NCBI GenBank assembly: GCA_964517975.1
Contig: CAZFDM010000190.1
Coordinates: 1 to 55,012, forward strand
Direction: 5' to 3'
Origin: JBBIRM01 sp964517975
GTDB lineage: Bacteria; Desulfobacterota; BSN033; UBA1163
DNA length: 55,012 nt
Positions 9,059 to 16,942 of the stretch are shown piece after piece. The position numbers were made by a program, and so were the translations under genes. Under the pieces are notes generated by a model that searched no databases, was not told where the DNA came from, and saw nothing but the letters and a program-made list of their open reading frames with translations. Positions within the stretch are counted from its first letter, which is position 1; each line of letters starts with the position of its first letter.

Positions 9059-10444
9059 ATGGGAATTAACGCCGTTCATACAAAATATTCTACTTGGGAT
9101 GGCGCGGCCGCCATGAAAGAATTTGCGAAGAAATTTAAGCCTGCCAAAACCCCGATGGCCTTTGAATATCCTGTCATCCCTGGGTATTATGGCTACCGAG
9201 GTGCGGGGACCCAAGGGGTAGATTTTGATAACCGAATAGACTTTGCAAGAATGAGAAAATATCGCCTTGAACGAACCAGGGAACAGTTGAAGGCATTCAA
9301 TGTAGGGGCTATTTTTTCCATTCAAGAGTGGAATACAAGGTATATCACAGGAACATGGACACCAGGTTGGACCACCCCAGCCTCAGGGTTAAGATACTGT
9401 CTGTTTCCTGTTACGGCCAATGGTCCGATTCTCTATGAGCAGGGAGAGATTGGTTATCATACTCGACAGATGGCTCCATGGCTTGAAAAAGTTAAAGTGG
9501 CCATTACAGGTGCAGGCTGGAGCAGTGTGATTATGGGAAAGGCTGCCCATGCTGCGCAGAGAGATAAATTGGTCACTCAGATTATCGATGACCTGAAAGC
9601 CTATGGAGTGGCCAAAGAGACCCTGGCTCTTGATGTTTGGGACCCTGGCCTCATTGAAGGATTCCAGAATAAGGGGATAAAGATCATTCCTGCTGCGGAG
9701 TTGATGTTCGAAGCACGTAAGATAAAGAATGAGGACGAAGTAGAATGCCTTAGAATTGCCTCTGCCATAGGCGAAGCAATGTTTCAGACCCTCAAAGATA
9801 TGCTCAAGCCTGGGGTTCGAGAATCTGAAATCATGGGAGCCATGCATAAGACCGCTTATACATTGGGTGCAGAGGTTTATTCTGGTATGCTGGTCACCTC
9901 AGGACCTTTCAGTTGGCCAAACTCCCGTTATATGACCGATCGGATCATCCGTCCTTATGACATCGTTTTTGCAGATGTCTACAATACTACTTATAATGGA
10001 TATCATATCTGTTATTACCGGACGTTCAGCGTTGGGAAACCCCCACAGCAGTTAGTCGATGCCTACAAAAAGGCTTTGGATTGGCTTTATAGGGCTATTC
10101 AGGTTATTAAACCAGGCATTACTACCAAAGAAGTAGCAGAGAAATGGCCACCCTGTGAAGAGGACTGGAGCGATATTCTGGTGGCCTATGAAGATCAAAC
10201 TGCAGGAAGCAATTGGGCCCACGGCATTGGAATGACTCTTTATGAACTCCCACTGATCTGGCGAGGATGTTCACTGGATTATCCTATCCCGATTGAAAAG
10301 GGAATGACCTTTGCCATTGAGACCCAGCATGGGGTTCCGGGGATAGGTGGCGTTAGAATTGAGGAGATGATCCATGTGACGGATTATGGGGTTGAAATAC
10401 TGACTCAATGGCCGATCGATGAGATTACCGTTGTCGATTTTTAG
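9059..10444 (+). CDS. M24-fold (creatinase/Xaa-Pro peptidase/DddP-like) hydrolase with altered metal site
   Basis: ATG 9059 is preceded by AAAGGAG at a good distance. An in-frame codon at 8975 adds about 28 residues without family character, so the later start is chosen (461 residues). The N-terminal creatinase-like domain is followed by the pita-bread catalytic domain. Of the five usual metal ligands I see Asp306 (FADVYN), His388 (NWAHGIGM), Glu421 (IETQHG) and Glu435 (RIEEM). The position normally held by the second Asp (GYxSDxTRT) reads GYHICYYRT, with Cys318. The adjacent Asp used by DddP-type enzymes is Tyr308. It may be a creatinase-like C-N hydrolase or use an altered metal site. It lies between the ABC importer and the alcohol dehydrogenase. 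Confidence 0.8.
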   Translation: MGINAVHTKYSTWDGAAAMKEFAKKFKPAKTPMAFEYPVIPGYYGYRGAGTQGVDFDNRIDFARMRKYRLERTREQLKAFNVGAIFSIQEWNTRYITGTWTPGWTTPASGLRYCLFPVTANGPILYEQGEIGYHTRQMAPWLEKVKVAITGAGWSSVIMGKAAHAAQRDKLVTQIIDDLKAYGVAKETLALDVWDPGLIEGFQNKGIKIIPAAELMFEARKIKNEDEVECLRIASAIGEAMFQTLKDMLKPGVRESEIMGAMHKTAYTLGAEVYSGMLVTSGPFSWPNSRYMTDRIIRPYDIVFADVYNTTYNGYHICYYRTFSVGKPPQQLVDAYKKALDWLYRAIQVIKPGITTKEVAEKWPPCEEDWSDILVAYEDQTAGSNWAHGIGMTLYELPLIWRGCSLDYPIPIEKGMTFAIETQHGVPGIGGVRIEEMIHVTDYGVEILTQWPIDEITVVDF

Positions 10445-10464
10445 TTTATTCTTCAGGTATGGGA

Positions 10465-10495
10465 AAAGGGGGAGATTTATTTCGTCTCCCCCTTT
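10465..10495 (+). promoter_or_regulatory. Intercistronic hairpin (possible attenuator/terminator)
   Basis: A perfect 11-bp stem, AAAGGGGGAGA with TCTCCCCCTTT, around a 9-base loop. It sits between the M24-family gene and the iron alcohol dehydrogenase gene. Only a short T stretch (TCCTCTTTT) follows, so termination may be partial. Confidence 0.55.
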
Positions 10496-10509
10496 AGTCC
10501 TCTTTTAAA

Positions 10510-11682
10510 ATGGAGCCTTTTATGGATACAAAAATCATTAGTCTTCGGTCTCCTCACCTTATATTGGCAGGGATTGGGGCCTCTGAAAGGTTGGGTCAAG
10601 AGGTTAAGGGAATAGGAGCAAAAAGAGTTTTGTTGGTTACCGATAAAGGTGTGATCGAGTCAGGGGTGGGTGAAAAGATCCAAGACCAGTTAGAGAAAGA
10701 AGGAATGACCATAGGCGTTTTTAAAGATGTTTCTCCTGATCCTGATATTGCCAATGCAGAGACTTGCATTGAGATGGCCAAGAAGGAGAAGTTTGAACTT
10801 ATTATCGGATTAGGGGGAGGAAGCCCCATGGACATCGCCTCCATTACCTCGGTCATGCTCACTAATTCTGGAAGTATCTATGACTATTTCGGGATCAATC
10901 TGGTGAAGAATCCAGGAATTCCGACCATTCTTATTCCTACTACAGCAGGGACAGGTGCTGAAGTGACCCCTAATGCCATTCTCACCGATACAAAAGAAAA
11001 GTTAAAAAAGGCGATTGTGAGTCCTTACATCCTTCCTCGAATGGCGATCGTCGATCCCCTCTTGACCCTTTCCATGCCTCCCTCGGTTACTTCTTCAAGT
11101 GGGATCGATGCTCTTACCCATGCCATAGAATCTTATACCTCTAATAATGCCACAATTTTGACGGACTTATTCGCTAAAGAAGCAATCGTTATGATCGGTA
11201 GAAGTCTTCGGACTGCAGTGGCCAATGGCAACAATTTGGAAGCCCGCTATGATATGTCTATTGGTAGTCTTTATGCTGGAATCTCACTGGCCAATGCTGG
11301 GGTGACTGCAGTCCATGCACTGGCCTATCCCTTGGGAGGGCAGTTTAACATCCCCCATGGGATTGCCAATGGTCTTTTATTACCTTATGTGATGGAGTTT
11401 AACGTCCTTGGAGATATTCCAAAGTTTGCTCAAGTTGCAAAACTTCTTGGAGAAAGGGTAGATCATCTCTCCCTTTTAGACCAGGCCTATCATTCAGCCA
11501 AGGTTGTAAAATCCCTCTATCAGGATCTTAAAATTCCACAATCCCTTAAGGAATTAAATGTTCCAAAGGAAGCCATTCCCAAAATGGCCCAGGCTGCGAT
11601 CAATGTCACCCGATTGATGGCGAACAATCCAAGAAAGATGACGGTGGAAGATGTCGAGAAGATTTATGAGAAGGCCTTTTAA
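10510..11682 (+). CDS. Iron-containing (group III) alcohol dehydrogenase
   Basis: This 390-residue enzyme has the Fe-ADH hallmarks: GLGGGSPMDIA for NAD(P) binding, TTAGTGAEVTPNAIL, DALTHAIES, and the metal-binding histidines in VHALAYPLGG and NIPHGIANG. It interconverts an alcohol and an aldehyde using NAD(P)H. The AOR gene immediately downstream suggests that the aldehyde is then oxidised to the acid with ferredoxin. ATG 10510 is followed by a second in-frame ATG at 10522; the true start may be either. Confidence 0.92.
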   Translation: MEPFMDTKIISLRSPHLILAGIGASERLGQEVKGIGAKRVLLVTDKGVIESGVGEKIQDQLEKEGMTIGVFKDVSPDPDIANAETCIEMAKKEKFELIIGLGGGSPMDIASITSVMLTNSGSIYDYFGINLVKNPGIPTILIPTTAGTGAEVTPNAILTDTKEKLKKAIVSPYILPRMAIVDPLLTLSMPPSVTSSSGIDALTHAIESYTSNNATILTDLFAKEAIVMIGRSLRTAVANGNNLEARYDMSIGSLYAGISLANAGVTAVHALAYPLGGQFNIPHGIANGLLLPYVMEFNVLGDIPKFAQVAKLLGERVDHLSLLDQAYHSAKVVKSLYQDLKIPQSLKELNVPKEAIPKMAQAAINVTRLMANNPRKMTVEDVEKIYEKAF

Positions 11683-11713
11683 TTGGAGATAGAAAGAGAG
11701 GGGAGGATCAAAT

Positions 11714-13555
11714 ATGTTTGGCTATCATAAGAAATTTTTAAGGGTGGATCTCACGAACCAGAAAGTCTTAGTGGAAGACTTGGACGAGGATTTACTCCGA
11801 AAATATATGGGTGGGGTTGGAATCGAAGCAAAGATTCTTTACGAGGAGACAGGGCCAGAAACCTCTCCCTTCTCACCTGAAAACATCCTCATGGCTGTAA
11901 CCGGCCCATTTACTGGGACTGGGGTTCCCACCTCTGGGAGACATCATGTGGTTGCCCGTTCTCCCCTGACTGGCCTCTTTGGAGAATCGAATGTTGGAGG
12001 CTCGTGGGGAGTCCATCTGAAAAGGGCCGGATTTGATGGAGTGGCGATCAAGGGAAGGTCAGAAAAACCCCTCTACCTTTGGATTTATAATGGAAAGGTC
12101 GAATTTAGAGACGCTATCCCTATCTGGGGGAAAGACTCCTATGAATCAGCCCAGTGGTTGAAGAAAGAGACGACCAAAGAGGCCACCGCTGCGGTCATTG
12201 GGCCTGCAGGGGAGAGGATGGCTAAGATTGCAAGCATTCCTCATATTGGGCACATTGTTAGGCAAGCGGCCCGGACGGGTTTGGGTGCAGTGATGGGTTC
12301 AAAAAACCTGAAGGCTGTAGTTGTCTTTGGGGATGGAGAAATCCCTATTGCAAAACCCGAACAGTTGAAGGCTCACATCAAGGAGATCACTCCACATATT
12401 CAGAAGGCAACAGAGGCCTTTGGAAAATTTGGAACCTCTGGCGGGATTGATAACTATGAAAAGATTGGAAACTTTCCTCTCAAGAATTGGAGAGAGGGAA
12501 GGTGGGCAGGGGCAAAGAAGATATCGGGTGTTGCCATGCATGATACCATTCTTTCCGGTAGGAAGGCTTGCTTCCATTGTCCTATTGCTTGTGGAAGGCA
12601 TATTCACGTGTCAGAGGGACCCTATGCCCCGATGGATTGTGAAGGTCCAGAGTATGAGAGTATTGGCACCTTGGGTGGACTCTGTCTGGTGGATGATCTG
12701 GTAGCCATTTCTAAGGCGAATCAACTCTGCAATCAATATGGGCTGGATACCATCTCGACAGGAGGAATCATTGCCTTTGCCATGGAGGCCTATGAAAAAG
12801 GGATATTAACAACAAAAGATACAGATGGAGTAGAATTGACCTGGGGGAATGGGAAGGCATTGGTTGAGATGGTGCATAAAATGGGAAGGGGGGAAGGGAT
12901 CGGTCAACTGATGACCGAAGGATCAAAGAGAATGGCAGAGGTTTTGGGTAGAAATGCGATTGAATTTGCTATTCATGTAAAGGGACTTGAGCCTTCGGCC
13001 CATGATCCAAGAAGATTCTTCAGTCAAGCCCTTTCTTACGCCACAGCAGCCCGTGGAGCATGTCACAATGCCAGCTGGAGCCATCCTTATGAATTGGCGC
13101 TATCTATGCCTGAGATTGGAATTCCTGAACCGCAGGATGCTTATCAAATTGAAGGAAAGGCAGAATTTACTGCCAAGATGCAGGACCTGATGTGTGTGAT
13201 GGATGCTCTGATTCTTTGTCGATTTTCACAGGTTGGGAAAGCGGTTAATGTGACCAACCATCTTCAGTGGCTAAATTGGATTACAGATTGGGGGATGGAT
13301 GTCACGGAATATATGAAAGTGGGAGAGAGGCTCTTTAATTTAAAAAGGATGTATAACTGCCGACTCGGTGTAAGCCGAAAGGATGATTTTCTTCCTTATC
13401 GGTTTTTAACCTTGGATCGAAAGGGAGAGGATTTGAACAATCAACTTCCACCCCTTGGAAGGCTTTTGAGTGATTATTACGCCTATCGAGGATGGAACGA
13501 GGTAGGTATTCCAACTCCTCAGAAATTAGAAGAATTGGGGCTTGATAAGTTTTAG
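11714..13555 (+). CDS. Aldehyde:ferredoxin oxidoreductase (tungsten), copy 1
   Basis: This 613-residue AOR family protein has an N-terminal tungstopterin domain (GGVGIEAKILY, GPFTGTGVPTSGR, NVGGSWG). The 4Fe-4S ligands are Cys286, Cys289 and Cys293 (CFHCPIAC) plus Cys502 (LILCRF), the standard CX2CX3C...C arrangement. It oxidises an aldehyde to a carboxylic acid and reduces ferredoxin, or runs in reverse. It lies 31 bp after the Fe-ADH gene and 11 bp before an SDR gene. A second AOR lies 3.4 kb downstream; the two are clearly divergent in sequence. Confidence 0.92.
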   Translation: MFGYHKKFLRVDLTNQKVLVEDLDEDLLRKYMGGVGIEAKILYEETGPETSPFSPENILMAVTGPFTGTGVPTSGRHHVVARSPLTGLFGESNVGGSWGVHLKRAGFDGVAIKGRSEKPLYLWIYNGKVEFRDAIPIWGKDSYESAQWLKKETTKEATAAVIGPAGERMAKIASIPHIGHIVRQAARTGLGAVMGSKNLKAVVVFGDGEIPIAKPEQLKAHIKEITPHIQKATEAFGKFGTSGGIDNYEKIGNFPLKNWREGRWAGAKKISGVAMHDTILSGRKACFHCPIACGRHIHVSEGPYAPMDCEGPEYESIGTLGGLCLVDDLVAISKANQLCNQYGLDTISTGGIIAFAMEAYEKGILTTKDTDGVELTWGNGKALVEMVHKMGRGEGIGQLMTEGSKRMAEVLGRNAIEFAIHVKGLEPSAHDPRRFFSQALSYATAARGACHNASWSHPYELALSMPEIGIPEPQDAYQIEGKAEFTAKMQDLMCVMDALILCRFSQVGKAVNVTNHLQWLNWITDWGMDVTEYMKVGERLFNLKRMYNCRLGVSRKDDFLPYRFLTLDRKGEDLNNQLPPLGRLLSDYYAYRGWNEVGIPTPQKLEELGLDKF

Positions 13556-13566
13556 AGGGAGAGGCA

Positions 13567-14340
13567 ATGGAGAAGGTTCCTTTTTCAGAATTTGACCTTT
13601 CAGGAAAAGTGGCCATTGTTACAGGTGCAGGTAGGGGAATGGGATACCACATTGCTCTGGCCTTAGCAAAATATGGGGCTGATCTTGTAATCTGTAGCAG
13701 GACCCTTTCAGAGTTGGAAAAGACAAAGAGAGAAGCAGAAAAGTTCGGACGTCAGGTTCTCCTCCAAAAAGTCGACGTCTTGAAGATACCCGAGATCCAT
13801 TCAATGGTGGAAAAGGCTGTAAAGACCTTTGGCCATATCGATATTCTGGTCAATAATGCTGGGATTAACATTCCCCAATGGGCTGTCGAGGTGACTGAGG
13901 AGGCTTGGGATAAGGTCATCGATACTAACCTGAAGGCTCTCTTTTTCTGTGCCCAGGCAGTGGGAAAGGTGATGATTCAACAGAGGAAGGGAAAGATCAT
14001 CAATATCTCCTCACAAACGGGGACTGTGGCCATCCCTCAGCGGGCAGCCTACTGCGCAAGTAAGGGAGGTGTGAACCAATTGACAAAGGTATTGGCGATC
14101 GAGTGGGCTCAGTACAACATTCATGTTAATGCAATTGCTCCCACCTTTATTGAAACCCCATTTACAAAGCCGATGTTTGAGAAAGAAGGTTTCCGAGAGT
14201 ATGTTCTTAGAAATATTGTTTTGGGGAGAATTGGACAGCCTCAGGATGTGGTTGGTGCAGTAATCTATCTTGCCTCCGAGGCCTCCAACCTTGTAACAGG
14301 TCACGTCTTATTGGTAGATGGAGGGTGGACTGCCCATTAA
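13567..14340 (+). CDS. Short-chain dehydrogenase/reductase (SDR)
   Basis: This 257-residue classical SDR has the cofactor motif TGAGRGMG at residues 19-26, NNAG after strand 4, a catalytic Ser in NISSQTG, and Tyr162/Lys166 in YCASK. The C-terminus has the usual LVDGGWT. It oxidises or reduces a hydroxyl/keto group with NAD(P). It follows AOR 1 by 11 bp. The family resemblance to 3-oxoacyl-ACP reductases and gluconate dehydrogenases does not identify the substrate. Confidence 0.92.
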   Translation: MEKVPFSEFDLSGKVAIVTGAGRGMGYHIALALAKYGADLVICSRTLSELEKTKREAEKFGRQVLLQKVDVLKIPEIHSMVEKAVKTFGHIDILVNNAGINIPQWAVEVTEEAWDKVIDTNLKALFFCAQAVGKVMIQQRKGKIINISSQTGTVAIPQRAAYCASKGGVNQLTKVLAIEWAQYNIHVNAIAPTFIETPFTKPMFEKEGFREYVLRNIVLGRIGQPQDVVGAVIYLASEASNLVTGHVLLVDGGWTAH

Positions 14341-14391
14341 GAATCTATAGAGGTATTAGAAACAGGTTTTTCAAAAAAGGAAGGTGAAGCT

Positions 14392-14814
14392 ATGGTAGAT
14401 ATAAAATATGAGAATCAGATTGGTGTGACAAAAGGCACACCGATTGAGGAGGCAGTAGAAGCTAATTTTTCTGGAGAAGGAACGGTCGTGGGTATATATT
14501 TAGCCATGGCTCGACAGGCAGAAAGAGAAGGATACCCTGAAATTGCCGAGGTTTTAAAATCGATTGCCTTTGAGGAGGCCTGGCATGCGGCCCGGTATGC
14601 GGAGTTGAACGGGAAGATTAGCCCTTCTACCAAGGAAAATTTAGAGGGGAGGCTAAAGGGGGAGAAGGGTTCAAATAAAAGTAAACATGAAGCAGCACTG
14701 AAGGCCAAAGAATTGGGTATTGACGAGGCCTTTAACGTCTTCGAAGAAACATCGAGGGATGAAGCCCGACATGCCAGTGCCCTTGAGGGATTGTTAAAGA
14801 GATATTTTGGTTAA
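14392..14814 (+). CDS. Rubrerythrin-like diiron protein without rubredoxin domain
   Basis: This 140-residue all-helical protein has two iron-binding half motifs, FEEAWHAARYAE and RDEARHASALEG, each ExxH, plus the first-helix Glu residues of the rubrerythrin fold. There is no C-terminal or N-terminal CxxC rubredoxin domain. Rubrerythrins reduce peroxide in anaerobes. Placement inside the catabolic locus suggests protection of the oxygen-labile Mo/W enzymes, which is inference. Confidence 0.85.
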   Translation: MVDIKYENQIGVTKGTPIEEAVEANFSGEGTVVGIYLAMARQAEREGYPEIAEVLKSIAFEEAWHAARYAELNGKISPSTKENLEGRLKGEKGSNKSKHEAALKAKELGIDEAFNVFEETSRDEARHASALEGLLKRYFG

Positions 14815-14845
14815 ATTAATCGAGAACAGAAAGGAGGAATGAGGG

Positions 14846-15580
14846 GTGAAGATTAAGGGAAAGTTGATTGATTTGACACAGGAGATTTATCAAGGGATGC
14901 CGGTTTATCCGGGGCATTTAAAAACCATTATTTGGACCCATCTGTCCCATGAGGAATGCCAAAGGCAGTTGGGGACAGGGTTCTCTTATGAGACCAGGGG
15001 TATTTTAATCTGCGATCATGGTCCAACCCATATCGATTCTGTGAGCCATCTTTCAAGGGACCCTGAGGCTCCATCGGTTGACCAGATTCCTCTGGAGCAC
15101 TTTATCACTTCTGCCATATGTCTGGATGTGAGCGACATACCCCAGAAGACCCAATTTGGAAGAAAAAAGATTGAGGAGGAACTAAAGCGGTGGAAGTTGG
15201 ATATTCGGAAAGGAGATACAGTTCTCTTTTATACTGCCCAATATGACCGATATTATGGCAAACCTGAATATATGACGGATTACCCTGGTTTAAATCGGGA
15301 GGCCACAGAATTTATCATTGATCAGGGTTGTATCTGTTTTGGTGTGGATTCTGCAAGTCCGGACATGTGGTATGACAAGACTTATCCATGCCATCGTGTC
15401 TGCTCAGAGAGAAAAGTGACCCACATTGAGAATCTCTGTAATCTCGATAAGGTATTGGGGAAGCGGTTTACTTTTATCATGCTTCCGTTAAAGATCAGGA
15501 GAGGAACGGGTTCTCCCATTCGTGCCATTGCCCTGGTTTCGGAAGGGGAAGAGGTGAACTGGGACCTTACTTCTTCATGA
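14846..15580 (+). CDS. Cyclase-family metal-dependent hydrolase (kynurenine formamidase/isatin hydrolase type)
   Basis: This 244-residue member of the Cyclase family has the metal motif read here as HGPTHIDSVSHL, corresponding to the usual HxGTHxDxPxH, early in the protein. It also has a later PCHRVC segment. Relatives hydrolyse amides in rings or formyl-amides (kynurenine formamidase, isatin hydrolase). A GTG start at 14846 is supported by AAGGAGG at 14831-14837. In this locus it is a candidate for opening a cyclic amide or lactone after ring hydroxylation. The exact substrate is unknown. Confidence 0.85.
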   Translation: MKIKGKLIDLTQEIYQGMPVYPGHLKTIIWTHLSHEECQRQLGTGFSYETRGILICDHGPTHIDSVSHLSRDPEAPSVDQIPLEHFITSAICLDVSDIPQKTQFGRKKIEEELKRWKLDIRKGDTVLFYTAQYDRYYGKPEYMTDYPGLNREATEFIIDQGCICFGVDSASPDMWYDKTYPCHRVCSERKVTHIENLCNLDKVLGKRFTFIMLPLKIRRGTGSPIRAIALVSEGEEVNWDLTSS

Positions 15581-15799
15581 TAATCCTTTTGGATAACAAA
15601 CCTTTTAAAGAAATTTGAGATGAAGCCCCATCACTATTTGGAAAGCAAAAGTATTTTTGCAACCAGAAGATATAAACTTCTATTAAATAAATGGGAAATA
15701 GGCCCCAAGAATTTTACTCTCAGGCCACTATTTCAAAGTCAAATCTGCTATCAAAATTTCCTATGGTTTTAGGGGGTTGGGTAGTTTTTAAAAAAAGAC

Positions 15800-15844
15800 T
15801 TGACAATTTTTTAAAAAATTGTATATGTGTATACAAGTATACAA
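15800..15844 (+). promoter_or_regulatory. Promoter and tandem-repeat operator of the GntR/FCD gene
   Basis: A consensus -35 TTGACA at 15800-15805 is followed after 16-18 bp by a weak -10 around TATATG (15822-15827). Overlapping and downstream of it are three contiguous 8-bp units: GTATATGT, GTATACAA and GTATACAA (15821-15844). GTATAC is itself palindromic, and TTGTATACAA-type sites are known for GntR/FCD regulators. The arrangement predicts autorepression. The rest of the 279-bp gap upstream of the gene is AT-rich with no gene seen. Confidence 0.65.
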
Positions 15845-15859
15845 AAATATTTTTAGCAC

Positions 15860-16516
15860 ATGAAAACCCGTTTAAACGAATTTGCAAACTACCCATTAGG
15901 CTATGCCCTCTATTTAACCTTGAGGAAGTCTATCTTGAATGGAGAGATCCAACCGGGGAAGCGCCTCACAGAGGTGGAGATCTCAAAAAAAATGGAAGTA
16001 AGTCGAACCCCTGTCAGGGAGGCCTTTCGGAGATTAGAGACAGAGCGCCTCTTGATCAGAACACCCGGGGGAAAATTCATTGTTGCAAACCCAGATACTC
16101 AGGAGATCCGAGAGATTTATCTCGTTCGATCGGTATTGGAGGGATTAGCAGCCAAAATCGCAGCCTCAAAAGTTAAACCACAAGATCTTAGAGAATTAAA
16201 GAACGCTGTCCAGAAAATGGAAGAAGGGATCAAAAAAAATCAGATAACATGGGTCGTCGATTCTAATTTGGAATTCCATCAATTAATCGTTCGGATGAGT
16301 GGTAACCATATTCTTACCCAAACCTTGAATCGGCTCTGGGATACCATACAGATTTGGAGCGTTCGATCTTTATCCAATCGGGCTTGGACCCTTAGATCTG
16401 TAAGAGAACATAAGAAAATTATCGAGGCCTTAGAAAAAGGGGATGGGGATACTGCAGAAAAACTCATTCGAGATCACATCGAACATGCTAGTGATGTCTT
16501 TTTGGGAAAAGATTAG
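15860..16516 (+). CDS. GntR-family transcriptional regulator with FCD ligand-binding domain
   Basis: This 218-residue protein has an N-terminal winged helix at about residues 10-75 (LTEVEISKKMEVSRTPVREAFRRLE, with the typical SRTPVREA recognition helix). An FCD helical domain follows at about 80-210 with the metal-binding set of Asp and His residues (DSNLEFHQLIV and later HKKIIEAL and HIEHA). FCD regulators sense carboxylic acids and usually repress adjacent catabolic genes. The start has no clear ribosome site and lies about 16 bp after the operator repeats. An overlapping frame at 15691-16176 is a shadow. Confidence 0.92.
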   Translation: MKTRLNEFANYPLGYALYLTLRKSILNGEIQPGKRLTEVEISKKMEVSRTPVREAFRRLETERLLIRTPGGKFIVANPDTQEIREIYLVRSVLEGLAAKIAASKVKPQDLRELKNAVQKMEEGIKKNQITWVVDSNLEFHQLIVRMSGNHILTQTLNRLWDTIQIWSVRSLSNRAWTLRSVREHKKIIEALEKGDGDTAEKLIRDHIEHASDVFLGKD

Positions 16517-16578
16517 AAATGTCCTTGGAGATATATCCATGAGAAGGAAATACAAAAAAGGTGAATAAGGAGAAGCAA

Positions 16579-16926
16579 ATGCCGATGGTTAAAAATGAGA
16601 CCGTAGAAGTTGAACAGATGTATCCGTTAGTGGAGAGAAAGGAATTGATTGGTCGAAAAATGGGGGCAGGAGCGATCACCATGGGTGAAATCACTATTTA
16701 TCCAGGGGGCGAAATTCCCCTTCATAGCCATAAGGTTGAGGATGCGGTGCTCCTTCGAGAGGGAAGGGGAGAGATCCACATGGATGGGGAGGTGTTCAAA
16801 GTGGAAGCACCCATGAGTATCCTCATTCCTGCAGGAGTAAAACACAGGGTCATTAACACAGGTTCTGAACCCATCAAAATCATTTTCGGGTTTCCCGCCA
16901 TTGAGGTGGAGCGAATACTCTATTAA
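16579..16926 (+). CDS. Single-domain cupin protein
   Basis: An upstream in-frame GTG at 16561 is possible, but AAGGAG at 16567-16572 points to ATG 16579 (115 residues). Cupin motif 1 reads GGEIPLHSHKVEDAVLLREGRGE and motif 2 reads PAGVKHRVINTG. Two His and one Glu could bind a metal. Such small cupins are isomerases, decarboxylases or sensors. It lies between the GntR gene and AOR 2, with no precise role assignable. Confidence 0.85.
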   Translation: MPMVKNETVEVEQMYPLVERKELIGRKMGAGAITMGEITIYPGGEIPLHSHKVEDAVLLREGRGEIHMDGEVFKVEAPMSILIPAGVKHRVINTGSEPIKIIFGFPAIEVERILY

Positions 16927-16942
16927 CCAACAAGGAGGGGAT

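Noticed and set aside
15691..16176. 161-residue + frame overlapping the GntR gene start
   Set aside because: No ribosome site or family character; the GntR frame in the same region has clear domains.
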